DNA of 64,000 bases from Persicobacter sp. CCB-QB2 (GCF_001274635.1 NZ_LBGV01000001.1:1612001-1676000), one strand, 5' to 3'. Counted from the stretch's first letter, positions 1-9,192 are shown. Program-made: numbers and translations. Notes: generated from the letters alone by a model not told the origin.

Positions 1-34
1 AGCGGATTATAATGCTACAAGAGTTGGCTGAAAA

Positions 35-258
35 TTAGCCCGCAGTATTCATGCTTAAATCCTCGTTTATCTGTCAGGCGGAAAAAATGATGGAATAGTT
101 TCCTATTTGGAGTTTTTTCCAACGAAAAAGATGAATGAGGAGAAAGCAAGCTTACCCAAATTTGGGCTATTGTAATTCAAAGAAAATAAGTTTTACATAC
201 TTGAATTTAAGCCACTTGCGCTTGGCTAATAAATTTGGCGGTGAATATTCTGGGTTAG
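35..258. repeat. MITE-like dispersed repeat, copy 1 (224 bp)
   Basis: A 224-bp segment with imperfect terminal inverted repeats (left TTAGCCCGCAGTATTCATGC, right end reading CTAACCCAGAATATTCACCGC on the other strand). The same sequence, same length and same orientation recurs at 60996-61219, and again at 15801-18269 where an IS66 splits it. It has no convincing ORF, so it looks like a non-autonomous transposable element. The rest of 1-500 holds nothing I can name. Confidence 0.6.
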
Positions 259-500
259 AATTCTGGATTTATCAATGCTTCTTCCTTTATCTCAAACCGT
301 AGAAATGAAGCAAATAGGAAGGAAATAAGTCGGAGATGACTTCTATTCGATAAAAGAACCCTTGGCTTCCCGCCCATTGATCAAGGCCGGCTTGTTGGAG
401 TGGGAAAAAACAACTGACCTCCAACCCTAAAAAGAATTCGTGAAAATTTGTGCAATTTGTGGCTAAAAATAACCCCTCCAAAAATGCCCTTCAACCCGCC

Positions 501-1928
501 TTAAGAAAATGAAGTTCGCAATTCATTCACCATGCTTTCAAAGCCATCCCCATTCATAGGATTGTACCGCCAATTTGCCGTAAAACTTGGGAAATTCACC
601 TTTTCATAGGCCGTTCCTGCGATGATGATAGAAAAAAAACGGTTTCCTTTGGTTTTGGCACTTAAGAGACGCGAACGTAACATCGGATCCAGCATAGGCA
701 CCTTACCGTCAGTGAGCATGATCAAATCTGCTTTATGAAATTTGCCATCCTTCATGAGTTCCAGGGCCCGATCCAAAGCCACCCCGGCATCGGTACCACC
801 ATGAAAAGACATGGACAAAAATTTTAATAACACCTCAATATCATCGCCCACGCCATCCATTTCCAGGACTTCAATCTGCTTTGAAAAAGCCACCACATAA
901 CAAGGCCGGTGATCCATCATCGCCCTTTTTAACATGGCCAGCGCAATAACTTTCGCAGCCTCCTCCACCTTTCCCATCATAGAGGCGGAAGTATCCACAC
1001 ATAAAATGATGGGCCCTTTTTTATCTTCTCCTTTAGCCTTGGGCTTCTTTTGCTTGGGCTGCCCCTCCTCCTGTGCGTCCGCGATCAAGTCAAACTCCAA
1101 TAATTTCTTTTCGGCATATCGTTGATAAAAAAGATCCTCTGTCTCCTCATCTCCCAATAAAGCCACCTCAGCAGGAAGCACATAGGGCAAATCATCCCCC
1201 TGGGTAATTCCCTTAATTTCTTCTTTGTCTTTTTTAGGGTTTTTGATCAATGATTTAATTTCCACTTCCTCCACTTCTTTAAAAGTAGATCGGGCCATTT
1301 CACGATCCATTCGCCCAAAAGCAGCAACTAATTCATCCAATTTTTTATGATTGGACATTTGACTCTCATATTTAGCCAATAAACCAAAAGGAACATCTTT
1401 CCAAACTCCGCTCTCTGATGACCAATGCGGTATCAGATTTTGCTTTAAAGTCTGGATCAGATTATTGGTATTCTTCGTAAACTCTCCCTTTTTAGAAATA
1501 TTACCCTTCAATTTCCTAACTTCCAGCGTTCCCAAAACACGACGCTGCATATCAAATACGGAAGAGGAAAATAACTTATTCAGGAAATCAAAAAACTTAT
1601 ACAGCAATTCGGAAGAAACTACTCGCCAACGGTTTCTCCTTTTGATTCCATTTTCAATGCTATGCATGGACTTAGCATCCAGCTGATGCAAAATTTCCAA
1701 TAGCACATAATTCTGAAACTCTGCATGGCTCACCATATATTCCTTCAGGCCGGGCATGGACAAAATTTCATCCAGTGGGTCAGTCAAATTCGCAGATAAC
1801 TGCCCCCCGGTATAGGGCGTTCCGTTACAGACCGCCCGCATATACTCCACCAAATCGGTGCGCTTTTGCTCAGTCCCAAACCTTCCAAAAACTTTAAATT
1901 CCTCAATTTGCGTTTTAAAATCAGCCAT
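501..1928 (-). CDS. viaA: ViaA-like VWA-domain protein
   Basis: A 475-residue cytosolic protein and the presumed partner of the adjacent RavA ATPase. The C-terminal third (about residues 305-470) is a von Willebrand A domain with a complete metal-ion adhesion site: the DxSxS motif appears as DTSASMMG, followed by a Thr in HGGTDAG and an Asp in LTDG. The N-terminal two thirds are helical and charged. The length matches E. coli ViaA (483 residues). The start overlaps the ravA stop by 8 bp, which implies translational coupling. In E. coli the pair acts as a chaperone-like complex linked to respiratory and Fe-S enzymes; carrying that role over here is an inference. Confidence 0.88.
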   Translation of the reverse strand: MADFKTQIEEFKVFGRFGTEQKRTDLVEYMRAVCNGTPYTGGQLSANLTDPLDEILSMPGLKEYMVSHAEFQNYVLLEILHQLDAKSMHSIENGIKRRNRWRVVSSELLYKFFDFLNKLFSSSVFDMQRRVLGTLEVRKLKGNISKKGEFTKNTNNLIQTLKQNLIPHWSSESGVWKDVPFGLLAKYESQMSNHKKLDELVAAFGRMDREMARSTFKEVEEVEIKSLIKNPKKDKEEIKGITQGDDLPYVLPAEVALLGDEETEDLFYQRYAEKKLLEFDLIADAQEEGQPKQKKPKAKGEDKKGPIILCVDTSASMMGKVEEAAKVIALAMLKRAMMDHRPCYVVAFSKQIEVLEMDGVGDDIEVLLKFLSMSFHGGTDAGVALDRALELMKDGKFHKADLIMLTDGKVPMLDPMLRSRLLSAKTKGNRFFSIIIAGTAYEKVNFPSFTANWRYNPMNGDGFESMVNELRTSFS

Positions 1929-3444
1929 ACTGCATGCCTATCTTCTCCACTTCTGTTTTTCGGGCCACTAATTCCTTTAAAATCATTTGCAGGTTAAAAT
2001 CCATGGCCTGCGCTTGTTTTTTGGTCAGGAAAATCGAGGACATCGGATGATCTTTTCCCTGTTCCCGCATTTCCGAAAGGATGATCGCCACTTTATCTAA
2101 ATAGTTTAAAATCTCTTCCTTTTGGCGATTCAAAATTTCAACTACCTCCGGACCTATTTTAATCCTTATATGTTTTTCTACGGTTTCCTCGACATTAACA
2201 AGCGAAAATTTACGAAAATGACCGCCCACCTCCACCTCAATTTCGGTATTGGAGATTTTGGAAACTTTAAAAGTTTGTTCACCTCCTGCTGAGCTGTAAA
2301 GCTGCACATCCTGCACACCACCGCCTAAAAGCTCAAAATCCTCTGCCAGTATATTTTTGTGAAAGCCAGGGAATTCCATAATGGTATGATATTTCCCATT
2401 GACCAACTGAGGGACATTTTCCACCATTTTTTTAACCTCAAAAGCAGTCTTCATCACTTCCTCCCGGAAAGAATCAATTTGCGCTTCCACCAGGTGTAAT
2501 TTAAATTCTGTAGGAAAGCCCACCTTAAAAATGGCCTGCGAAACCCATTTTTTGGTTTCTTCAATTTCTGAAGGCTTACTCCATAAGCATGGCGAAATAA
2601 GCAAACAATCAGCCAGATTCACCTCACTGCGACCATTCAAAAAGGCGGCGGTTTTTAACAAACGAGCAATTTTTGACCATCTCCGGTCAGAGACATATAG
2701 AGGGGTTTCATCTTCCTTGGCCTCCTGCGCAAATTTGGCAATGGTTTTACGGATAGTAGTGATGGTTTTCAAAATGTTCTTTGGGATAGTAACTTCATGT
2801 ATCGCCAAATCCCATTCCGCAATTTCCTCCTGCGTAATCACCAATTCCTCCTCCAGGTCCACCGTATTCGACGTATGTCGCTCGGTGATCATCCGATAGA
2901 AATTATCCTCATCCAGAATCCTGTCCACAAAACACCGGATCAGAAAACGATCCCACAGGGCTTCCAATCCACTATTTTCTTCCGGCAATTCATTGGAGGC
3001 AGAAAACAAGGCCTGTAACTTCACCTTAATTTCAGAATCACCATTCCGATAAATCTTCTCATTCAAAACGGTCAAAAGGGCGTTTTGAATTGCCGGCCCC
3101 GCCTTCCAAATTTCATCCAAAAAGACCACCGTAGCACCAGGCAAATACCCCTCGGTCATCCGCTCATATTTGTCCTCTTTACTTAGCTTTTTGATGGAAA
3201 TCGGTCCAAAGATCTCGTCCGGAGTGGAGAAACGGTTCATCAGATATTCAAAAGATCGCCCCTCTTTAAAGGCATGTTTCAGACGCTTGGCCACCATACT
3301 TTTCCCCACGCCCGGAGGGCCCAACATAAAAATACTTTCTCCCGCAATAGCAGAAAGTACCCCCAACATGGTGACTTCCTCTTTTTCAAACATCCCCTCT
3401 CCAATACTTTCCAGAATCCTTTTGATCCGGTCTCGAATTAACAT
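1921..3444 (-). CDS. ravA: RavA-like MoxR AAA+ ATPase
   Basis: A 507-residue MoxR-family AAA+ ATPase. Walker A is GPPGVGKS (about residue 41), Walker B is VVFLDEIWKAGPA, and sensor 1 is ASNELPEE. The MRFSTPDEIFGP-like stretch (NRFSTPDEIFGP) and YVSDRRW match E. coli RavA closely, and a LARA-like region follows to the C-terminus. I place the start at the ATG at 3444, not at an upstream ATG 24 codons earlier, because the protein then aligns end to end with RavA and the upstream residues look non-coding. It forms an operon with viaA. RavA hexamers bind ViaA; the local substrate is unknown. Confidence 0.9.
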   Translation of the reverse strand: MLIRDRIKRILESIGEGMFEKEEVTMLGVLSAIAGESIFMLGPPGVGKSMVAKRLKHAFKEGRSFEYLMNRFSTPDEIFGPISIKKLSKEDKYERMTEGYLPGATVVFLDEIWKAGPAIQNALLTVLNEKIYRNGDSEIKVKLQALFSASNELPEENSGLEALWDRFLIRCFVDRILDEDNFYRMITERHTSNTVDLEEELVITQEEIAEWDLAIHEVTIPKNILKTITTIRKTIAKFAQEAKEDETPLYVSDRRWSKIARLLKTAAFLNGRSEVNLADCLLISPCLWSKPSEIEETKKWVSQAIFKVGFPTEFKLHLVEAQIDSFREEVMKTAFEVKKMVENVPQLVNGKYHTIMEFPGFHKNILAEDFELLGGGVQDVQLYSSAGGEQTFKVSKISNTEIEVEVGGHFRKFSLVNVEETVEKHIRIKIGPEVVEILNRQKEEILNYLDKVAIILSEMREQGKDHPMSSIFLTKKQAQAMDFNLQMILKELVARKTEVEKIGMQYG

Positions 3445-3810
3445 ATACAAAATACTATAGCGTGAAAAAAAAGAGCACCTACTTTCATAACCACTCCATA
3501 CACAAAGGTTCAACAAGGACCCTCAGAAAATTAACTAAAATACGCCCATAAATATTTTGGGCGGGTAAATATTCAAAAATCCATTTTCTCAAAAACAGAC
3601 TTTTGTCATTGTTTTTTAAATTTTGTCCTCCACAGGAGTACAACCGCATTATGAAGCGGCCAATATTGCATTTATTGCGAGCGGAAGGTAAATATTCACT
3701 CCCAAAATCCAAGGCACCCCGCTTTATTTAAAATAATCATTTTATAGAACCTGACCAATGTCAGTTTCTATAAAAAACAAAATCACCCTATTTTTTTTCA
3801 TAAAATATTT

Positions 3811-3828
3811 TTTTAGACAAGCCTAAAA
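3811..3828. promoter_or_regulatory. DtxR/MntR-type operator palindrome
   Basis: TTTTAGACAAGCCTAAAA is an 18-bp near-perfect inverted repeat (7 of 9 pairs), 37 bp upstream of the metalloregulator start. Its position directly upstream of a DtxR-family gene and a metal transporter operon suggests the autoregulatory metal-responsive operator. The TAAATTTA just downstream (3831-3838) resembles a Bacteroidota TAnnTTTG -7 box, which would let a bound repressor block the promoter. The rest of 3445-3865 shows no gene. Confidence 0.55.
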
Positions 3829-3865
3829 CTTAAATTTACCGCTACAAATATATTTACCGAGGATC

Positions 3866-4525
3866 ATGGAGCTAAGTTTTGTTGAAGAAAATTATTTGAA
3901 AGCCATATACCAGTTGGAACTGGAAAATCCCAGCGGCGTAAGTACCACTGCCCTGGCAGAAAAAACGAAAACCAAACCCGCCTCTGTGAGCGACATGCTC
4001 AAAAAGCTCGCCCAAAAAGAACTGATCTTTTACAAAAAATATCAGGGCGCCAAGCTCTCCAAAAGCGGACTTCAGGCCGCTTTATTGGTCATTCGAAAGC
4101 ACCGCCTTTGGGAAGTTTTTCTGGTAAAGCACCTCAGCTTTGCCTGGGATGAAGTGCATGAGGTAGCCGAGCAACTGGAGCATATTAAATCCAATTTACT
4201 GATCAAAAGGCTGGATCAATTTTTAGGCTACCCTAAAGAAGATCCACATGGTGATCCCATTCCGAATGAGAATGGAGAGATTATTGAAATCCCCAAAATT
4301 CTGCTTTCGGATTTTACCACTGGGAAAAAGGCCCAAATTAGCGCAGTAAAAGAAAGTAGTCCTTTGTTTTTGCAATATTTAGATAAAATCAAAGCAGGCA
4401 TTGGCTCGAATATCATCATACAGGAGCGTATTGCCTTTGACAATTCTCTGGAAATCCTGCTGGACGATCGCACCCTGTATATCTCTGAAGAAGTGGCCAA
4501 AAACATCTATGTTACCGAAGACTAA
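3866..4525 (+). CDS. mntR: DtxR/MntR-family metal-dependent transcriptional regulator
   Basis: A 219-residue protein with an N-terminal winged helix (residues 1-65), the metal-binding/dimerisation domain (66-140) and a C-terminal FeoA/SH3-like domain. The ligand residues fall at exactly DtxR numbering: His79, Glu83, His98, Glu102, Glu105 and His106. Position 102 is Glu, as in manganese-selective members, not Cys as in iron-sensing DtxR; Mn selectivity is therefore an inference. It is the first gene of the transporter operon, overlaps the next gene by 17 bp, and lies behind a palindromic operator. It most likely represses uptake when the metal is abundant. Confidence 0.88.
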   Translation: MELSFVEENYLKAIYQLELENPSGVSTTALAEKTKTKPASVSDMLKKLAQKELIFYKKYQGAKLSKSGLQAALLVIRKHRLWEVFLVKHLSFAWDEVHEVAEQLEHIKSNLLIKRLDQFLGYPKEDPHGDPIPNENGEIIEIPKILLSDFTTGKKAQISAVKESSPLFLQYLDKIKAGIGSNIIIQERIAFDNSLEILLDDRTLYISEEVAKNIYVTED

Positions 4526-5435
4526 ATATCTCCTTTTATCATTTGGCCTGTGGACGATCATGCTACTGAGCAGCTGCGACCGCAACCCACAGATGAATAA
4601 TGGCAAGCCCAATATTGTCTGCACCACAGGCATGATTGGCGATGCCTTGCAACATTTGGTGAAAGATTCCGCCAATGTGATCAGCCTGATGGGGCCAGGT
4701 GTAGATCCGCATTTATACAAAGCCACCCATGGCGACATTGACCGGCTGGCGCGTGCGGATGTCATCTTTTACAACGGCCTGCATCTGGAAGGCAAAATGG
4801 GCGAAGTGCTACACAAGCTGGAACGTACCCGCCCAGTGGTGGCTGTAGCGAAATCCATTCCTGAAAATGCCCTGCTTACCGTTGAGGACACCGAAGTACA
4901 CGACCCCCACATTTGGTTCGATTTAATGCTCTGGGATCAGGCTGTAGCCGAATCGGCCATTGCCCTTCGGGAAATTTACCCCGATTGGACCAAGATGATC
5001 AACGCCAATGAACAAGCCTACCGGCAGGAAATCCAGGTGTTGCATCAGGAGGTTAAACGGCAAATCGCCACCATTCCGCAAAAGCAACGGGTGATGATTA
5101 CCGCCCATGATGCCTTCGGCTATTTCGGTAAAGCCTATGATATTGAAGTCAGAGGTCTGCAGGGCATCTCCACCCTATCGGAATTTGGATTGAGAGGACG
5201 CGTGGAATTGGTCAATTATATCATTGACAAAGGCATCAAAGCCATTTTCGTAGAATCTTCCGTTTCGCCCAAAGCCATAGAATCCGTGGTCGAGGCCTGT
5301 CAGCAAAAAGGCCATGATTTGAAAATCGGAGGTAGCCTGTACAGCGATGCCATGGGCGCTCCCGGTACCGCAGAGGGCACCTACCTGGGCATGGTTCGGG
5401 CCAATGTTCACACCATTGTAAATGCACTGAAATAA
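4509..5435 (+). CDS. mntA: Metal ABC transporter substrate-binding lipoprotein (TroA/MntA type)
   Basis: A 308-residue cluster A-I solute-binding protein for Mn/Zn. It starts with a lipoprotein signal (lipobox LSSC), so it should be anchored in the periplasm. The family ligands are visible: His in GPGVDPHLYK, His in VHDPHIWFD, His in ITAHDAFGYFGKAY and Asp in GGSLYSDAMG. The His-His-His-Asp set and the stretch GLQGISTLSEFG are closest to TroA-like proteins, which bind Zn or Mn. I chose the ATG at 4509 because upstream codons run inside mntR out of frame. Its stop overlaps the ATPase start by one base. Confidence 0.9.
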   Translation: MLPKTKYLLLSFGLWTIMLLSSCDRNPQMNNGKPNIVCTTGMIGDALQHLVKDSANVISLMGPGVDPHLYKATHGDIDRLARADVIFYNGLHLEGKMGEVLHKLERTRPVVAVAKSIPENALLTVEDTEVHDPHIWFDLMLWDQAVAESAIALREIYPDWTKMINANEQAYRQEIQVLHQEVKRQIATIPQKQRVMITAHDAFGYFGKAYDIEVRGLQGISTLSEFGLRGRVELVNYIIDKGIKAIFVESSVSPKAIESVVEACQQKGHDLKIGGSLYSDAMGAPGTAEGTYLGMVRANVHTIVNALK

Positions 5436-6232
5436 TGAAAAAGAAAATACTACAAGCCGATAATCCGGTAACGGAAGTCCATGACCTGACCGTCACCTAT
5501 GACCGGAAGCCTGTGCTTTGGGACATTGACCTGACACTGCCCAAAGGATCCGTGATCGGGGTAATGGGACCAAATGGTGCCGGAAAATCCACCCTGATCA
5601 AAGCCATGATGGGTTTACTGCCACTGGCCTCCGGTTATGTAAAAATGTTCGATGAAAAGCTGGACGATGTCCGGGAACAGGTAAGCTACGTACCACAAAG
5701 AGGGACGGTGGACTGGGATTTCCCGGCTTTAGTGAAGGATGTGGTATTAATGGGCCGCTATTCCAAAATCGGATTATTTAAAAGACCACGACAGTCCGAT
5801 AAGGAAATTGCCATGGACTGCCTGCGTAAGGTGAATATGGAAGCCTTTGCTGAACGGCAGATTTCGCAGCTTTCCGGCGGTCAGCAACAAAGGGTATTCC
5901 TGGCCCGAGCACTGGCGCAACATGCCGATCTTTATTTTATGGATGAACCCTTTGTCGGCGTGGATATGGCGACCGAAAAAGCCATCGTAGACCTGCTGCA
6001 GGAAATGTCGGCAAAAGGCAAAACAGTAGTGGTCGTGCATCACGATCTGCAAACTGCCCGTCAGTATTTCGACTGGATCGTACTGCTGAACACCCGCCTG
6101 GTCGCTTCCGGCCCTACCAAGGAAGTCCTGACCGACGAATTACTAGCCGAGACTTATGGCGGAAAGCTGACCCTGCTCAATGAAGTTTCGCAGGAGATTA
6201 AAAATAAGGAATTTCCAAACCGGGAAGAATAA
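5435..6232 (+). CDS. mntB: Metal ABC transporter ATP-binding protein
   Basis: A 265-residue ABC ATPase with every motif in order: Walker A GPNGAGKST, Q-loop VPQRG, signature LSGGQQQR, Walker B LYFMDEPF and H-loop VVHHD. It energises the two permeases encoded downstream for import of Mn2+ or a related ion. The start codon shares its A with the preceding stop codon, and the next gene begins one base after its stop. This tight packing indicates one operon from the regulator through the second permease. Confidence 0.93.
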   Translation: MKKKILQADNPVTEVHDLTVTYDRKPVLWDIDLTLPKGSVIGVMGPNGAGKSTLIKAMMGLLPLASGYVKMFDEKLDDVREQVSYVPQRGTVDWDFPALVKDVVLMGRYSKIGLFKRPRQSDKEIAMDCLRKVNMEAFAERQISQLSGGQQQRVFLARALAQHADLYFMDEPFVGVDMATEKAIVDLLQEMSAKGKTVVVVHHDLQTARQYFDWIVLLNTRLVASGPTKEVLTDELLAETYGGKLTLLNEVSQEIKNKEFPNREE

Positions 6233-6233
6233 T

Positions 6234-7526
6234 ATGGAAGCATTACTGGAGTTTTTATCCTTTCAGGATCCATCGGTACGGATGGTAACGCTGGGTGCGG
6301 TAATCCTGACCGCCTCCTCTGCATTGGTGGGAAGTTTTACCTTCCTGAAAAAGAAAGCCCTCATTGGCGATGCAGTAGCACATGCCGTCTTGCCTGGCGT
6401 CTGCCTGGCTTTTCTGCTATCCGGAGAAAAGAATCCCCTGTTACTGATCATCGGTGCCTTCATCACCGGCTGGCTGTCCCTGAACATCATTGACTTTGTT
6501 ACTAATGAATCCAAAATCAAGGAGGATACCGCCATCGCATTGGTGTTATCCGTCTTCTTCGGCTTTGGTATTTTACTACTCACCTTCATTCAGCATGGAG
6601 ATTATGCCGAGCAATCCGGACTGGATCATTTCCTCTTCGGGCAGGCAGCCTCTTTGGTGGGAGAAGATTTGATCATCTTCCTATCCGTCGGGCTTTTACT
6701 CATTGCCCTGATCCTGTTGTTTTTTAAGGAACTTACGCTTATTTCCTTTGATCGCCAATTTGCGCAAACTTCCGGCTTGCCCGTAAAATGGCTGGAGCTT
6801 TTGCTCACTTCCATGACCGTGCTGGCGGTGGTCATTGGCATACAGGCCGTTGGGGTAGTTTTAATGGCGGCCATGCTGATCACTCCTCCGGCAGCGGCAA
6901 GATACTGGACCGATTACCTGCCACGGATGGTTTTGCTGGCCGCGATCTTCGGTGCTTTCTCAGGATTTTCTGGTGCACTAATTTCCTACGTCTCCCCTGC
7001 TATGCCCACCGGCCCGTGGATTGTGATGGTCGCTACCACCATCGCATTATTATCCATACTATTTGCACCGGCAAGAGGCATCATTTTCAAAATGAAAAGA
7101 CAGCAGGAAAATCAATTAAAAATCCTGACCGAAAATATCCTGAAATCCTTTTATCATTTAGGTCAAAAGCATCAGGACATGAAGCATCGCTATAGTTTTG
7201 ACGAAATTCACAGTATTCGACCTTCCATCCCCAAACCCCGCCTGAAGAAGGGATTAAGAGTTTTGGAAAAAGAAGGATTTCTCCGAAAGAAGGAAAACAG
7301 CTATCGCCTGAGTGCAGAAGGCACAGAAAAAGGGAAACGCGTAGTGAAGCTTCACCGCCTGTGGGAAGTATACCTGACCGAATACCTTTATCTGGATCCG
7401 GACCATGTGCATGATTCTGCCGAAACCATGGAGCACGTCATTACCCCGGAACTGGAAAAGAAACTGGAAGAAATGCTCAACTATCCGGACCGCGATCCGC
7501 ACGATGAAGAAATTCCTTATACCTGA
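6234..7526 (+). CDS. mntC: Metal ABC permease fused to a DtxR-type metal-sensing domain
   Basis: 430 residues. Residues 1 to about 285 form an ABC-3 family permease with roughly eight membrane segments, containing GDAVAHAVLPG and GIQAVGVVLMAAMLITPPA. Residues 290-430 are a cytosolic extension homologous to DtxR: a winged-helix-like part (about 295-368) and the metal-binding/dimerisation part (370-430). The extension keeps all six sensor ligands: His374, Glu378, His393, Glu397, Glu400 and His401, the same pattern as the operon's own regulator. I infer that it senses cytosolic metal and gates transport, or helps the permease dimerise. DNA binding by the extension is less likely at a membrane. 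Such fusions occur in other Bacteroidota annotations. The ATG at 6234 follows the ATPase stop by one base. Confidence 0.88.
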   Translation: MEALLEFLSFQDPSVRMVTLGAVILTASSALVGSFTFLKKKALIGDAVAHAVLPGVCLAFLLSGEKNPLLLIIGAFITGWLSLNIIDFVTNESKIKEDTAIALVLSVFFGFGILLLTFIQHGDYAEQSGLDHFLFGQAASLVGEDLIIFLSVGLLLIALILLFFKELTLISFDRQFAQTSGLPVKWLELLLTSMTVLAVVIGIQAVGVVLMAAMLITPPAAARYWTDYLPRMVLLAAIFGAFSGFSGALISYVSPAMPTGPWIVMVATTIALLSILFAPARGIIFKMKRQQENQLKILTENILKSFYHLGQKHQDMKHRYSFDEIHSIRPSIPKPRLKKGLRVLEKEGFLRKKENSYRLSAEGTEKGKRVVKLHRLWEVYLTEYLYLDPDHVHDSAETMEHVITPELEKKLEEMLNYPDRDPHDEEIPYT

Positions 7527-7534
7527 TAAATATT

Positions 7535-8434
7535 ATGAACGATTTACTGATCATACTCACTGCCAGCTTCGTGGCCATCTCCTGCAGTTTGCTCGGCTGT
7601 TTTCTGGTATTAAGGAAAATGACCATGGTGGCCGATGCCATTTCCCATGCCGTTTTGCCGGGAATTGTCATCGCCTTTTTACTTTCCGGCAGCCGTGACT
7701 CCATGGTAATGCTGGCAGGCGCCGCCGCATTCGGTATCCTCACCACCTTTTTGATCGAATTATTCCACCTCAAGGGCGGCCTGCAGTCCGATGCTTCCAT
7801 CGGTGTGACCTTCACCTGGCTGTTTGCCCTGGGTGTCATCCTGATCTCCGTTTTCGCCGGACAAGTGGATCTGGACCAGGATTGTGTGCTTTATGGAGAA
7901 ATCGCCTACGTTCCCATTGATTTGTGGATCACCAAAAGCGGTACCATCATGGGACCCAGAGCACTCTGGATCTCCGCCATCGTCATGGTGATCATCATCG
8001 CATTTATTCTATTGGCTTATAAAGAACTATACCTGACGACCTTCGATCCGGCCTTTGCGGCCGCCATTGGCATTTCCACCACGCTCTGGCATTATTTATT
8101 GATGTCCATGGTTTCGCTGGTATCTGTGGCCTCCTTCGAGTCCGTCGGGGCTATTCTGGTGGTGGCCCTGATTGTGACACCACCGGCCACCGCCTATCTG
8201 CTCACCCGGGAATTGAAAAAAATGCTGATCCTGTCAGTCATCATCGGTGTGATCACTTCAGTGGGAGGATTTTATCTGGCCTACGCACTCGATGGTTCCA
8301 TTGCCGGTGCCATGGCCACTGTGGGCGGCATCCTATTCGGGCTGGCCTTTTTATTCTCTCCAACCGACGGCTACATCAGCCGATTCAGGCGAAAAACCAA
8401 TAAAGCCGCCATGATCAATGCATTACAGGAATAG
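7535..8434 (+). CDS. mntD: Metal ABC transporter permease, second subunit
   Basis: A 299-residue ABC-3 family permease with about eight or nine membrane helices, including MVADAISHAVLPG and ESVGAILVVALIVTPPATA. It lacks the sensor extension of the preceding permease and is probably its heterodimer partner. It starts 8 bp after that gene and ends the operon. No clear terminator follows; 8435-8570 holds only spacer. Confidence 0.9.
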   Translation: MNDLLIILTASFVAISCSLLGCFLVLRKMTMVADAISHAVLPGIVIAFLLSGSRDSMVMLAGAAAFGILTTFLIELFHLKGGLQSDASIGVTFTWLFALGVILISVFAGQVDLDQDCVLYGEIAYVPIDLWITKSGTIMGPRALWISAIVMVIIIAFILLAYKELYLTTFDPAFAAAIGISTTLWHYLLMSMVSLVSVASFESVGAILVVALIVTPPATAYLLTRELKKMLILSVIIGVITSVGGFYLAYALDGSIAGAMATVGGILFGLAFLFSPTDGYISRFRRKTNKAAMINALQE

Positions 8435-8570
8435 TGAATTTACAGACTACACCAAGGCTTCTGATTTCTAAAAAAATGATGAAATGCCATTGTTATGTTA
8501 CACAGACGACTTAAATTTCAGGCCTTTTTTACACCTCCACCGTAAAAAACATAAAAACTAACGATTGAAT

Positions 8571-9020
8571 ATGTATAAAAAGACATTTTGGATGATCCTT
8601 TTGCTGGCAGCTGTACAGCTAACTGCTTTTGCCGGAAGGGACAATGAGGGAGAAATTAAATGGGTGAGTTTCGAGGAGGCAATTGAAATGGCCGAGCAGG
8701 ATCCATCCAAAAACATCATGATTGACTTTTATACCTCCTGGTGTGGCTATTGTAAAAAGATGGACAAAACCACTTTCAAAGATAAGGATGTAGTCAATGC
8801 CGTTAATGCCAGTTTTTATGCCGTAAAAATAAATGCGGAATCCAAGGATCGCATCACTTACAAGGGAGAAAATCTCACTTATTCTGATCTTGCACGAAAA
8901 TTCCGCGTTCCAGGCTATCCCACCATCCTGCTTTTAAAATCTGATCTGGATAAGCAAGCGGTGGAACCCGGCTACAAAAGCGCCAAGCAATTTACCCGCA
9001 TGCTCGAGGACTTTGACTAA
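8571..9020 (+). CDS. Secreted thioredoxin-like protein
   Basis: 149 residues. An N-terminal signal peptide (hydrophobic residues 7-21, AFAG cleavage region) is followed by a thioredoxin fold with the redox motif WCGYC (Cys58 and Cys61) and the cis-Pro segment VPGYPT. It probably acts as a periplasmic thiol-disulfide reductant; DUF255/thioredoxin_7-like proteins are the closest family. I use the ATG at 8571; a TTG two codons upstream is also in frame but less likely. It appears monocistronic and is followed by a strong terminator. Confidence 0.85.
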   Translation: MYKKTFWMILLLAAVQLTAFAGRDNEGEIKWVSFEEAIEMAEQDPSKNIMIDFYTSWCGYCKKMDKTTFKDKDVVNAVNASFYAVKINAESKDRITYKGENLTYSDLARKFRVPGYPTILLLKSDLDKQAVEPGYKSAKQFTRMLEDFD

Positions 9021-9044
9021 ATAAGATATTTAATCCCAAGACAG

Positions 9045-9077
9045 GCACTTTCCATTTCGGAAGGTGCTTTTTTTTTG
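9045..9077 (+). terminator. Intrinsic terminator after the thioredoxin-like gene
   Basis: GCACTTTCC, a short loop, then GGAAGGTGC form a hairpin followed by nine T residues. It lies 25 bp after the stop codon. Confidence 0.85.
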
Positions 9078-9091
9078 ATCTTATTTTTCTT

Positions 9092-9192
9092 GGGGACTGC
9101 TGCCGCTTAGACGTCAGCACCGGGCTGGCGCGGCTCACCCCATCGGCCTTTTGGGCCGCTGTGGTTCAAACAAGCCCGCTTCATCCCTGCCC
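9092..9192 (-). other. GC-rich structured intergenic element
   Basis: A short GC-rich block with several complementary tracts (for example GGCC TTTT GGCC) in AT-rich surroundings, with no plausible ORF. Read on the minus strand it opens with GGGATGAAGCGGGC and ends near CTAAGCGGCAGC. This is reminiscent of the GGGATAGAGGCAGCGG...CTGCCGAAAGCCC element at 19076-19202. It could be a structured RNA or a dispersed repeat; I cannot assign a function. The remainder of 9193-9682 holds no gene I can support. Confidence 0.35.

Noticed and set aside
287..481. 64-codon minus-strand ORF near the left edge
   Set aside because: Low-quality composition, no neighbours or motifs; probably chance.
3485..3712. 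75-codon minus-strand ORF upstream of ravA
   Set aside because: No domain, an atypical composition and no ribosome-binding site; the region is the mntR/ravA intergenic space.
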